From Nitrosomonas sp. HPC101 (GTDB lineage Bacteria; Pseudomonadota; Gammaproteobacteria; Burkholderiales; Nitrosomonadaceae), in the NCBI RefSeq assembly GCF_009833125.1, contig NZ_QRCC01000007.1, forward strand, positions 1 to 37,509: a DNA stretch of 37,509 nt, given 5' to 3'. Numbering within the stretch: the first letter of the stretch is position 1; every line of letters starts with the position of its first letter. The notes under the pieces were generated by a model. That model was given only the letters and a program-made list of their open reading frames with translations. It searched no databases and had not been told where the DNA came from. Both the position numbers and the translations under genes were made by a program. Positions 23,826 to 31,436 of this stretch are shown piece after piece.

Positions 23826-26279
23826 TCAAGCACCCTCCTTTGAGCCAGTAAAACTGGCCAACCTTTCTTCAAAAATGTTCATCAGATTTGCCGCCCACGC
23901 TCCCTCAGTAACTCCTTCGGGACGGTGATAATCCGATGGAATCCACATTCGGACAGCACGTTTGCCGCTCACACTATCGTCGAGCTTGATCACTTTATAA
24001 TGCAGTGGTGGTCCTTTGTTTGGCATTCTGGATCCAATCAGCGCCGCACTCTTGATCAATGACTTTGAAAAATGTTCCTGGATTGGAGGAAACCGCTCAC
24101 CGGTCAACCCGCACCAATGGCGAAAAGCACGATATAACTGCCCGGCAGAACATACCTGTAGCGGGAGAGGGAGATAACCCCTCAGCCATTCGCGGAGAAA
24201 TCGATCAGCCGGCTTGAGCCCAAGCTCTATGAGGTCGATCTTTGCAGTGGTCATCAGCGGCAAAGAGAACTCGGAATAACCATCAAGATCATAATCAAGC
24301 AGATAACGATAAAACGCCTCAACACTGCCTTTTTCAAAGCTGGCAGCCACCCGCGTATACAAAACATCATCCCGCCCCGGCGGCGTGTAGACCACGAAAT
24401 AGCGCCGATCACCATCCTCCAGCGCCAGGGGTTGGTGCTCATTCGACAAAAACACCACGTTGATATGATTGGCCTCCGTGCGCAACGGCAACATCTTGGC
24501 ATTGATCTGGATCGTCTCCCCGGTAATGAATGCCTTGAGCTTGTTTTTGTGGTGATAAAGCTCCTGCCTGGCTACCACCTCATCGCCAATCAAAAACAAC
24601 TTCTGCGAAGCCCAGTCGTTGAACTTATCCTCCAGCTGATCCTGTCCAACAACAAGCGCATAATGGCCATAAATCCGGGTAAATATCTCAAAGAACAGGT
24701 TTTTACCCATCCCTTGCGGACCATGGAACACCAGGGCAGAACGCATCTTCGTACCCGGCCGCTGCAACGGCAGCGCCAGCCACTTCAGTACCCAGTCGAT
24801 CACATCTGCCACGTCCTGTTTAGACTCAGCTGAATCCGCGCACAAATGTGCCAGCAGCTCAATAATCACGGAGCAATCCCCTTTCCGGGGGCGCATCTCA
24901 AACCCGCGAAACAGATTGATCTGCGAATCAGCCGTCTGGCACGAAGGATCGAACACCAGCTGATCCGGCATGATCATTCGACGCCTTTCCGAATTCAGCC
25001 ACATCTTCACGTAACCCGCCCCAAACGCCAGCCGCAAGTGATTGACCTTGACAATCATCCCGTGGCGCAAGTCGTAGCAAGTATCTGTGCCGTAGATCAA
25101 TGCGAAATGATCTTTCAGGATGGCGTACTTATCCCAATCAATCTCTTTCTCCTTGTCCTTTTTGGCAGATTGCTTGGGTTTGTCCGGTTTTTCATTCACC
25201 TCACCAGAGGGAGGGGGAGATACCTTTTCTTCATCCGTAAAATCAACTACCTCAGCCGCAGACCGGATCAAAGACAGCAGCGCTTCCTTACTCATGCCTT
25301 CCTCGATCGCATCCGCTATATCCCAGCCGTCCGGCTTCTCACCTGGTGCAGGTATCGGCACTATGTAAAACTTCGTGGCAGGATCCAGATTGAGCAGAAT
25401 ATCCCGTATCCGCAGCATCGCCGCCATCCCCGGCTGCTTATGCTCCGGCAGCAGGTTGCCGGCTTTATCGCGCTTCGCATCACAATCTGCCCATACATAA
25501 ATTACTTCCCCAGCCAGCCGCTGCCAATCGGATTTATCAACCGCCTTGCTACCGCCTGACCAACTTATTGATACAAAATCACCCTCAAGCACGATCCTGC
25601 CTGCATCCGTACATTTCTCGCCCTCGACCAGCAGAACAGGCTTCTCAGGGTATCGAGCAAGCTCACGTAACCCATACAGCGGACGTGGCTCAGGGAATGC
25701 CATCCAGCGCCATTCACGCTTGCCGGAGGATTCATGCTGCGCAAAAACGCACGGCAGAATCTCCTTGCCGCCATCCGATGTCTGGAACCGGTGTACCGCT
25801 CCCAGCAGCCGCCCATCCTGATCGAAATAATCCCACCGCCGATCAGATCTCCCGCGCACCGGATGCGCCACAGGAACAGGCGGTGCATCTCCCGGCACCG
25901 GCAGCACCGGCACCCAGGCAGAACGTTTCCTGGCCGGGTTTTTCGGTGGCTTTTCTTCTTTTACTGAACCGGGTGAAGGGTCCAGTGTGATTCCCAGCTG
26001 CTCTGCTACCGCTTTGGCTGCATCCAGCTGCGAAAGATGATGGATATATGCATACAGGCTGATCAGATCAGCACCAGCATCGCCGGTCGCAAAATCAGAC
26101 CATACCCCGGACACCAGATTGATCGAGAACGAACCCTTGCGATGATCCGAGCGCGTAGGGTTCAGGCACTTATACTCAGCCCCGGCCATCTCACCACCCG
26201 GCAACCATTGCGGCACCAGCGCACGTGCACGGCCAAGTACAGCATCAGCGATCCGCTTGAAATCGATCTTATTATTCAT
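23826..26279 (-). CDS. Primase-helicase, P4 alpha / D5-like replication protein
   Basis: The N-terminal region of this 817-aa protein (1-110) includes a CHC2-like finger remnant (YKCLNPTRSDHRKGSFSIN). A TOPRIM-like primase region follows at about 214-320, with VLLVEGEKCTDAG (Glu220) and YVWADCDAKRD (Asp265, Asp267). A charged linker runs from about 345 to 380. The superfamily 3 helicase core (DUF5906 type) has Walker A HGPQGMGKN near 519-527, Walker B LFLIGDEVVA near 561-570, and the sensor region VVFLSNEHQPLALEDGDRRY. A C-terminal winged-helix-like region follows. It should unwind and prime at the adjacent iterons. Confidence 0.88.
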   Translation of the reverse strand: MNNKIDFKRIADAVLGRARALVPQWLPGGEMAGAEYKCLNPTRSDHRKGSFSINLVSGVWSDFATGDAGADLISLYAYIHHLSQLDAAKAVAEQLGITLDPSPGSVKEEKPPKNPARKRSAWVPVLPVPGDAPPVPVAHPVRGRSDRRWDYFDQDGRLLGAVHRFQTSDGGKEILPCVFAQHESSGKREWRWMAFPEPRPLYGLRELARYPEKPVLLVEGEKCTDAGRIVLEGDFVSISWSGGSKAVDKSDWQRLAGEVIYVWADCDAKRDKAGNLLPEHKQPGMAAMLRIRDILLNLDPATKFYIVPIPAPGEKPDGWDIADAIEEGMSKEALLSLIRSAAEVVDFTDEEKVSPPPSGEVNEKPDKPKQSAKKDKEKEIDWDKYAILKDHFALIYGTDTCYDLRHGMIVKVNHLRLAFGAGYVKMWLNSERRRMIMPDQLVFDPSCQTADSQINLFRGFEMRPRKGDCSVIIELLAHLCADSAESKQDVADVIDWVLKWLALPLQRPGTKMRSALVFHGPQGMGKNLFFEIFTRIYGHYALVVGQDQLEDKFNDWASQKLFLIGDEVVARQELYHHKNKLKAFITGETIQINAKMLPLRTEANHINVVFLSNEHQPLALEDGDRRYFVVYTPPGRDDVLYTRVAASFEKGSVEAFYRYLLDYDLDGYSEFSLPLMTTAKIDLIELGLKPADRFLREWLRGYLPLPLQVCSAGQLYRAFRHWCGLTGERFPPIQEHFSKSLIKSAALIGSRMPNKGPPLHYKVIKLDDSVSGKRAVRMWIPSDYHRPEGVTEGAWAANLMNIFEERLASFTGSKEGA

Positions 26280-26289
26280 TTGATAAATC

Positions 26290-26305
26290 GTATCCCAAGG
26301 GATAC
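26290..26305. promoter_or_regulatory. Palindromic operator between primase gene and toxin gene
   Basis: GTATCCCAAGGGATAC is a perfect 7-bp inverted repeat around AA. It lies in the 29-bp gap between the divergent primase (start 26279) and toxin (start 26309) genes. Its right half contains the toxin ribosome site AAGGGA. HigA-type antitoxins usually repress their own operon at such sites. Confidence 0.5.
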
Positions 26306-26308
26306 TAT

Positions 26309-26611
26309 ATGCACATGAACATAATCCAGACCACCGAGGTTTTCGACGACTGGTTCGGCAATCTGAAAGATCGCCCAGCCAAAGCTAGAATCCAGGCACG
26401 GATCGACCGTGCAGAAGATGGCAATTTCGGCGATTGTCAGCCGGTGGGTGAAGGCGTATCTGAAATGCGTATCCACACAGGCTCTGGATACCGGATTTAT
26501 TTCAAACAGGTGGGCATAGAAATATTCGTGCTGCTGGCAGGTGGAAACAAGGCTACACAACAGCAGGACATCCAGGCAGCACTCGAACTCGCTCGTAAAA
26601 TTGGAGGATAA
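26309..26611 (+). CDS. HigB/RelE-type toxin (Gp49-like)
   Basis: The 100-aa protein fits the addiction-module killer family (phage Gp49-like, RelE fold). Features are IIQTTEVFDDWFGNLKDRPA, KARIQARIDRAEDGNFGDCQ, VGEGVSEMRIHTGSGYRIYF and VLLAGGNKATQQQDI. The Arg/Tyr-rich strand MRIHTGSGYRIYF is the usual active strand. These toxins cut mRNA at the ribosome. The start at 26309 has AAGGGA seven bases upstream. The antitoxin gene follows after three bases. The pair runs opposite to all surrounding genes, which suggests a later insertion. Confidence 0.88.
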   Translation: MHMNIIQTTEVFDDWFGNLKDRPAKARIQARIDRAEDGNFGDCQPVGEGVSEMRIHTGSGYRIYFKQVGIEIFVLLAGGNKATQQQDIQAALELARKIGG

Positions 26612-26614
26612 ACA

Positions 26615-26914
26615 ATGGATGCAATAAAACTGAGTCGCTGGGATAGCGCTGAACATCTGAAAACAGAGGAAGACATCGACCTCTACCTCAATGCCTGCCT
26701 GGAAGAAGCAGGAGATGACGCTCGCTACATCGCCAAAGCACTGGGCAATATCGCCCGTGCACGCGGTATGACCCAACTCGCCCGCGATACCGGTCTTGGC
26801 CGCGAAAGCCTTTACAAAGCACTGTCCGGTGAAGGAAACCCAGAGTTTTCCACCATCATGAAAGTTGTCAAAGCGCTGGGGCTTAAGCTGCATATTCAGG
26901 CTATCAATCAATAA
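26615..26914 (+). CDS. HigA-type antitoxin (addiction module antidote)
   Basis: The 99-aa protein has the antidote pattern. The N-terminal DSAEHLKTEEDIDLYLNACL is followed by YIAKALGNIARARGMTQLAR. The Xre-type HTH is LARDTGLGRESLYKALSGEG, and the end is FSTIMKVVKALGLKLHIQA. It neutralises the toxin encoded three bases upstream and probably binds the palindrome at 26290-26305. Toxin-before-antitoxin order is typical of this family. Confidence 0.88.
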   Translation: MDAIKLSRWDSAEHLKTEEDIDLYLNACLEEAGDDARYIAKALGNIARARGMTQLARDTGLGRESLYKALSGEGNPEFSTIMKVVKALGLKLHIQAINQ

Positions 26915-26919
26915 GGATT

Positions 26920-26970
26920 GCGGGCATCCCGCTACGTGGATAGAGGAGATAGTGAATCCACGCTGCCCGC
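26920..26970 (+). ncRNA. Structured element after the antitoxin gene
   Basis: GCGGGCA (26920-26926) can pair with TGCCCGC (26964-26970), and CGTGGAT (26935-26941) with ATCCACG (26956-26962). GCGGG can instead form a local hairpin with CCCGC at 26928-26932, which excludes the long-range pairing. There is no U tract on either strand, so it is not a standard intrinsic terminator. It lies between the convergent antitoxin and CII-like genes. It could be a terminator variant, a small RNA or a switch. Confidence 0.35.
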
Positions 26971-27052
26971 TGGGGTTAAGGAAGTGCACCATGAGTTTTT
27001 CTGTATGGGGAATGGTCACCCTGCCCTCCCCGTCAGTAACTTTTTCATCTGA

Positions 27053-27385
27053 TCATTCCTCCCAGACCAGTTTCTGAACTGTTTCCGGATTATTCATTGC
27101 CCCGGCTGCGATCGTGACGAGTGCGTCATACATGGGTTTGGCTACGCAGATATGGGTTTGAGGCACTACCTTTAATCCCAGCGATGCGAATATCAGGCAG
27201 GCTCGTTCCATGCCCGTATCCTCACTCAGGAAGCGAGACACAGTCGCCTCTGACAGATTGATAGATTCCGCAACGTTTATTTGTCCTGTGGATGCTGCAT
27301 GCTTCAGCACCAGGGACTGATAACGCTGTGATCGAGCTTTCAATTCGGCTTTTGACTCAGCGGCCATCATCAGACCCTCATTCAT
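27053..27385 (-). CDS. CII-like transcription regulator
   Basis: The 110-aa protein resembles lambda CII. A helical start (AESKAELKARSQRYQSLVLK) precedes the HTH AASTGQINVAESINLSEATVSRFLS in its middle (residues ~31-55). Then comes FASLGLKVVPQTHICVAKPM and a helical tail (PETVQKLVWEE). It lies downstream of the Cro-like gene on the same strand, as cII does in lambda. It would activate the repressor and integrase promoters. Starts at residue 1, 6 or 7 are possible. Confidence 0.75.
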   Translation of the reverse strand: MNEGLMMAAESKAELKARSQRYQSLVLKHAASTGQINVAESINLSEATVSRFLSEDTGMERACLIFASLGLKVVPQTHICVAKPMYDALVTIAAGAMNNPETVQKLVWEE

Positions 27386-27464
27386 ATTCCAACAGATGCA
27401 AGACGTTGCAAGGCTAACGAATACGCCTTGCGTGATCTTTCACCCACACTCGCTGATACTGGTT

Positions 27465-27674
27465 TCACGGCTGTTCCTGTTGGGTGGGTGCAGAAGCCTC
27501 TGCTGTAATAAGAAAAATGTCGGGATGATCAAGTTTTACTTTCGATGGAATTCCTCTTGTCATCCAGTTATGGACGCGTTGAGTACCCCCTTTTTTCTTG
27601 TAGCGAAGGAGCTCAGCAACTCTTGCTGGTCCTCCAAACGATTCAATTAACTTTCTATCGGCTGACACGGACAT
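27465..27674 (-). CDS. Cro-like repressor
   Basis: The 69-aa protein has an HTH of the Cro/YdaS type: KLIESFGGPARVAELL is followed by GGTQRVHNWMTRGIPSKVKL. It is transcribed away from the CI-like repressor, with a 108-bp operator region between them. Cro would repress the repressor promoter and favour lytic growth. Position, size and HTH agree well. Confidence 0.82.
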   Translation of the reverse strand: MSVSADRKLIESFGGPARVAELLRYKKKGGTQRVHNWMTRGIPSKVKLDHPDIFLITAEASAPTQQEQP

Positions 27675-27710
27675 AGTGATTCACATCTTGTGTGATAAGA
27701 ATTAAGTGAA

Positions 27711-27727
27711 TTAAACACCATGTTTAA
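27711..27727. promoter_or_regulatory. Operator TTAAACA-N3-TGTTTAA between cro and cI
   Basis: TTAAACACCATGTTTAA is a perfect 7-bp inverted repeat with a 3-bp spacer, in the cro/cI intergenic region. A related looser site, AAACAA-CGTT-TTGTTT, lies at 27748-27763 closer to the cI start. TCACA/TGTGA arms occur at 27681-27695 on the cro side. The same 17-bp motif recurs at 33438-33454 and, with one change, at 33414-33430. It is the likely binding site of the CI-like or Cro-like protein. Confidence 0.65.
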
Positions 27728-27782
27728 AAATAAATCAACACTGCGTGAAACAACGTTTTGTTTACTTGAGAGAGAATGAGGG

Positions 27783-28457
27783 ATGCACAAAAGTATGGAA
27801 CGTCTATATAAAGCCGCTAAAGATCTGAAGGGGATCAGCTCTCCTTCAAACCTTGGACGCGCCATAAATGCATCACCTCAAACCATAAAAAACTGGGAAA
27901 AACGCGGAGTATCTAAAGAAGGAATGCTCGCTGCTCAACGTACTATTGGCTGCTCAGCAGTATGGATTGAGACAGGTAGCGGGGAAATGCGTATTAGTGA
28001 TGGTATTGAGTTACCAACTCAGGATCCGGGGTATATCAGCCTTGATCTGCTTAACGTTGAAGCAGCAGCTGGTGATGGATGTAACGGCCTGGAATTCCCA
28101 GAAGTAGTGCAACGTATCAACGTGCTGGAATCTTGGGCACATTCCGCTCTTGGTGGAGATCTGTCACGCATTAAACTGATTACCGCACATGGAACATCAA
28201 TGCAAGGCACCATTGAGAATGGAGACGTCCTATTCGTGGATGCCACTGTTCGCGCCTATGATGGAGATGGAATATACGTCATTACTCGCGGAAATGATGT
28301 CCAAGTGAAACGCTTACAAAAGCTGCACGGAAACGTGCTTGCTATCATCAGCGATAACAAAGCCTATGAAACAGAGCGTCTTACTGGAAATGAAGCAAAC
28401 TCGGTAATCGTTTGCGGCCGCGTATTAGGCGCATGGTCACTTCGGAAGTTCTGGTAA
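27783..28457 (+). CDS. CI-like prophage repressor with S24 self-cleavage domain
   Basis: The 224-aa protein has an N-terminal HTH at residues 8-45 (GISSPSNLGRAINASPQTIK). A C-terminal LexA/S24 peptidase domain follows. The probable cleavage site is Ala96-Gly97 in VEAAAGDG. The nucleophile is Ser139 in HGTSMQGTIENGD, and the general base is Lys176 in DVQVKRLQ. RecA-stimulated self-cleavage would link induction to the SOS response. The start at 27783 is preceded by GAGGG. It is transcribed away from the Cro-like gene and maintains lysogeny. Confidence 0.9.
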   Translation: MHKSMERLYKAAKDLKGISSPSNLGRAINASPQTIKNWEKRGVSKEGMLAAQRTIGCSAVWIETGSGEMRISDGIELPTQDPGYISLDLLNVEAAAGDGCNGLEFPEVVQRINVLESWAHSALGGDLSRIKLITAHGTSMQGTIENGDVLFVDATVRAYDGDGIYVITRGNDVQVKRLQKLHGNVLAIISDNKAYETERLTGNEANSVIVCGRVLGAWSLRKFW

Positions 28458-28595
28458 ACAGAATCAACTAAAGCTCAACCCGACTCTGGGGATGCCGTAC
28501 TTATCTTTTACCTGATAAGTTCTGTGTTAATCCCGAGGCCGACTGGATATATTTCTACCTTAGGAGAACCGAGACCCATGAATAACTGCTTGCGA

Positions 28596-29363
28596 TTAGA
28601 CGCGTTCTTTCTTTATTGGCATCACTTTAAACAGCGAACTCCAAGGCAAGAAATCAAAATCAAGGATCGCGAGTTGCAAGCGGCATAAGCTCTCACCTTT
28701 ATTTAATAAGTCTTCTTTGCCTTTCAATAATTTTATTGGATCGATATTTTTACCGAATCTTCGGTACACCCTGGCTGCGCCACGAATCGTGGAGCAACTC
28801 CCATCCCGCAGAGAAGCAAAACTGCACGGCACGAGAACCCAAAACCGCTTAAGCATGAGTACCATAATCACAGAGTATCCTCCCTCGGGAAGATTGGGGA
28901 ATGCATCTCCTAGCTGTTCTGCCACACCCCGTGCCTTCAGATGGTACTTAGCACGGGTGGCGCCTTTTGTTTTTCCGGTATCGTCAGCGTCCTCAGATTC
29001 CCATTCTTTACCGTATACATCGAAGAAGTCTCGTACATTTTGCGGTGCGTGTGGCGATGAGAAACTGACTTGAAAGAGCTTATTATAGTCCTCGAGTACG
29101 AAATATACGTCCTCTAAACCTAGATCTTTTCCGACCGAAATGTCGACGATCGCCTTTAGCTGGGCGTAATACAAATACTTCATGTTTGATACATTCCTCT
29201 CGCTATCGAGCACGTAGCAGAACGATTCTGCTGAATCTGTATGCAGCTCTATTTCGAGGAAATGACGCGAATAAAAGCGATAAGCACCGAGAACGATGAT
29301 CATGATTGTTCCAGCCGGAATAAGTTTCCATATAAAATCAAGGTGTTCAAGAGCCATCGACAC
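28596..29363 (-). CDS. Membrane-anchored protein of unknown function (cargo)
   Basis: The 255-aa protein has one N-terminal membrane span at about 11-29 (WKLIPAGTIMIIVLGAYRFY). A mixed soluble part follows (KYLYYAQLKAIVDISVGKDL, PHAPQNVRDFFDVYGKEWES, LPEGGYSVIMVLMLKRFWVL). I recognise no family. It sits between the repressor and an IS3 remnant and is expressed away from the repressor. A lysogenic-conversion or superinfection-exclusion role is possible from its location only. Its start lies 18 bases from the IS terminal repeat. Confidence 0.6.
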   Translation of the reverse strand: MSMALEHLDFIWKLIPAGTIMIIVLGAYRFYSRHFLEIELHTDSAESFCYVLDSERNVSNMKYLYYAQLKAIVDISVGKDLGLEDVYFVLEDYNKLFQVSFSSPHAPQNVRDFFDVYGKEWESEDADDTGKTKGATRAKYHLKARGVAEQLGDAFPNLPEGGYSVIMVLMLKRFWVLVPCSFASLRDGSCSTIRGAARVYRRFGKNIDPIKLLKGKEDLLNKGESLCRLQLAILDFDFLPWSSLFKVMPIKKERV

Positions 29364-29380
29364 GGTTTCCTTTGTCTACG

Positions 29381-29527
29381 TGAATCGCCCCGTGAATTGA
29401 GGAGGCTGATTGGTCAAAGTAAGACGGTTTGCTTTTTGAATATTTCGAGTTGCTGATAATAGCGTTGTTCAGCTTCAATGGATGGGATATTGCCGATTGA
29501 TTCCAGCAAGCATTGATGGTTAAACCA
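29381..29527 (-). mobile_element. Remnant of an IS3-family element (terminal repeat plus transposase C-terminus)
   Basis: On the minus strand, 29526-29415 encodes WFNHQCLLESIGNIPSIEAE and then QRYYQQLE to a TGA at 29415. This is the C-terminus of an IS3-family OrfB transposase. The sequence beyond the stop, TGAATCGCCCCGTGAATT near 29381-29398, resembles an IS3-type terminal inverted repeat. The upstream part of the transposase is absent; a stop occurs just before the conserved motif. Only one end of the element remains, so it is immobile. Confidence 0.75.
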
Positions 29528-29596
29528 GAATACTCACACTAAGGTTGCCAGTTTTACGACCGCTTTGGATTTTCACGGAGCTCTCCGGTGAATAAA

Positions 29597-29805
29597 GTGG
29601 ATATCAACGCCTAGATGGTAAAACGTGGTCTGCCTGGGTATATCCACAATATGCGAAACTCTACAGCCTGGAACATGAGGCAAGACTTAACCGCCGCGGG
29701 CTGTGGAAACTACCGGATAAGGAAAGAGTACCGCCGTGGCTGTGGCGCAAGAGCAAATTCAAGCAGCGGAAGGCGGGATCACCAATTAACTCACACCAAC
29801 CCTGA
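29597..29805 (+). pseudogene. Decayed thermonuclease (SNase-like) gene, C-terminal part
   Basis: The sequence encodes VDINA, a TAG at 29612, MVKRGL, then after a one-base loss WVYPQYAKLYSLEHEARLNR and RGLWKLPDKERVPPWLWRK. This is the C-terminal third of staphylococcal-nuclease-like proteins (pattern MVRxGLAWVY, then EAxARxxxRGLW and PPWxWR). One premature stop and one frameshift are visible, and the N-terminal part is missing next to the IS3 remnant. It cannot make a working nuclease. Its end overlaps the end of the HIRAN gene on the other strand. Confidence 0.75.
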
Positions 29806-30493
29806 TATACACAAGAGGACGATCTGGTTTGCCATTTAGGCGTTCTATAGAAGCCACAACGTCGTAATGCTTAAGCCAGAAATTAAAGTTTTCTCGCATC
29901 ACACGATTTACATACCCAATATTCTGCCCACGGCAAACAACAAAAATTGCATCCCGATCCACAATATTATGCTCATCAGGCAAAAATGAGACAGGATCGC
30001 CAATTTCTAGGATTCTGGATATATCACCACGGAATACATGGCGCACCCCAGCAATTTCCATCAGAAAATCACACGGAATACATTCTTTTATGAAGTCCGG
30101 TACAAGAGAGAAACCATCACTAGGCAATTTTGCTCCGGTATATGCGAGTAGTGCCATATCAGAGTGTGTAAAAGGTGAGGGTAACCTATGCAGCGCGAGA
30201 AAGTCATCAAAATCTTCGCGGTTTCGTGGTGGCAAACGACGAATGAATGCGTTCAACACACTATCAGAGAATTCCTCTGCTTCTCCACGAAAAGCAGGGA
30301 AGCCTTTGAATCCTGCGTCTATTGCAGCTTCGTAGTCTTCTGTGCCTTGCAAGTAGCGAAAAGTTAATTCTCCGGAAGCGTTTGCCACAACCTCCCCTAC
30401 TACCCGACGGGTACGAGGGTGCGCCTGTATATCAGGCGGTTGCCATGCGAGCAATAACCGTTGCGGCTCGACTATATGATTTAGCAGATTCAT
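29786..30493 (-). CDS. HipA N-subdomain/HIRAN fusion protein, kinase partner
   Basis: Residues ~28-135 of this 235-aa protein resemble the N-terminal subdomain of HipA (HipS/Couple_hipA). Features are VVGEVVANASGELTFRYL, FPAFRGEAEEFSDSVLNAFI, RRLPPRN and MALLAYTGAKLPSDGFSLVP. Residues ~147-235 resemble a HIRAN domain (IAGVRHVFRGDISRILEIGD, PDEHNIVDRDAIFVV, IGYVNRVMRENFNFWL, RPLVYIRVGV). HIRAN domains bind DNA ends in repair proteins. The start overlaps the kinase stop by four bases (ATGA), so the two are co-translated. It may restrain the kinase, as HipS restrains HipT; this is inference. Confidence 0.7.
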   Translation of the reverse strand: MNLLNHIVEPQRLLLAWQPPDIQAHPRTRRVVGEVVANASGELTFRYLQGTEDYEAAIDAGFKGFPAFRGEAEEFSDSVLNAFIRRLPPRNREDFDDFLALHRLPSPFTHSDMALLAYTGAKLPSDGFSLVPDFIKECIPCDFLMEIAGVRHVFRGDISRILEIGDPVSFLPDEHNIVDRDAIFVVCRGQNIGYVNRVMRENFNFWLKHYDVVASIERLNGKPDRPLVYIRVGVS

Positions 30494-31431
30494 TCAAACA
30501 AGGATTTAAGCAACTGATGCCTACGGGTAAGTAATTTGAGAATAAATAACATTCTCTCACGAGTTAACGGCAACGGGGCGTCTAATAGCTGCAAATCATA
30601 AATAGAACCGGTCAGTTCAGCATTGCTGAAATTTAATCTACTTCCCGTAAGCTCCTTGGTTTCAGGCCACTCTTTTAAAGCTCGCTCTAGTAATTGCAAA
30701 TGCCCACTTATTAATGGCTGGTCAGTAAGAGACCATTTCACGTGGTGAGTTCCCTTCAGAATATAGCGGTTGAAATTTGCAGCGCTCCAATTCCGTACTA
30801 GATCAGGAAAGCGCTCATGACCTAAGCTTGTTCCATTATCAAACAAAGGTGATAGAGTTATCGAATCTTGCTCAAATATCACTCCCCAATTGTCTTGGTG
30901 CCTATCCGTATTTCCAATAAGCGCGTCAAAAAGCAATGCATCAACCCACCATTGACGCCATCCTGACTTCAATAATCCGCTTCGGGAAAATATTCGCATA
31001 AGCAACACAATATCCACAATGTTATGTTGCTGACCATATTTCCGATCAAATCCAGTTTGAATATTTCTAACAAGATCGCCACCGAGAATAAATTGTTCTT
31101 TCCCGTCGATATAAAACCACTCTATTAAGGCAGCACAATGACCACTTTTTGTATTTGTAGCTACAAAAGCGGGTGGTACAGATACGCCTAGCAAACAACC
31201 AATACGATAAGCAATCACCTCCCCCCAAAACTGATCTGGGTAGCTTCTTTTTGACCGCTTAAATAGGTACCGCTTATTTGGAACAATGAATTTTTCATGA
31301 GGTTGGCTCGGTGCAAATACAGCCTCCTTAGCACGAGCTCCCTGAGGAAAAATAGCAAACTCAGCATCTGCTTCCCAGCCTGATACATCAATAATATCGG
31401 TCTGTACTAAAGGTCGAATCCTCTGCATCAT
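30490..31431 (-). CDS. HipA/HipT-like serine/threonine kinase
   Basis: The 313-aa protein keeps the HipA C-terminal kinase hallmarks. The ATP-binding Lys58 lies in YLFKRS, with Glu71 in WGEVIAYRIG. The catalytic loop is DALIGNTDRHQDNWGV with Asp176, and the metal-binding DNG at 198-200 lies in SPLFDNGTSLG. It lacks the N-terminal HipA subdomain and is close in length to HipT of the three-part HipBST system. The missing subdomain appears in the next gene, fused to HIRAN. HipA-family kinases phosphorylate translation factors or aminoacyl-tRNA synthetases and stop growth. The substrate here is unknown. No HipB-like HTH gene is adjacent. Confidence 0.8.
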   Translation of the reverse strand: MMQRIRPLVQTDIIDVSGWEADAEFAIFPQGARAKEAVFAPSQPHEKFIVPNKRYLFKRSKRSYPDQFWGEVIAYRIGCLLGVSVPPAFVATNTKSGHCAALIEWFYIDGKEQFILGGDLVRNIQTGFDRKYGQQHNIVDIVLLMRIFSRSGLLKSGWRQWWVDALLFDALIGNTDRHQDNWGVIFEQDSITLSPLFDNGTSLGHERFPDLVRNWSAANFNRYILKGTHHVKWSLTDQPLISGHLQLLERALKEWPETKELTGSRLNFSNAELTGSIYDLQLLDAPLPLTRERMLFILKLLTRRHQLLKSLFE

Positions 31432-31436
31432 AGTGA

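Noticed and set aside
26276..27019. A 247-aa open frame on the minus strand opposite the toxin-antitoxin pair.
   Set aside because: It is the reverse shadow of two well-recognised plus-strand genes (HigB/HigA type), and its translation shows no family pattern.
28579..28689. A 36-codon plus-strand frame (MNNCLRLDAFFLYW) with AGGAG upstream.
   Set aside because: The spacing to AGGAG is too long, and nearly all of it overlaps the end of the membrane protein gene on the other strand. It could be the start of a truncated gene but is not supportable.
29615..29839. A 74-aa plus-strand gene starting at ATG 29615.
   Set aside because: It is the wrong frame after a one-base loss in a decayed thermonuclease gene; the protein similarity lies in the neighbouring frame.
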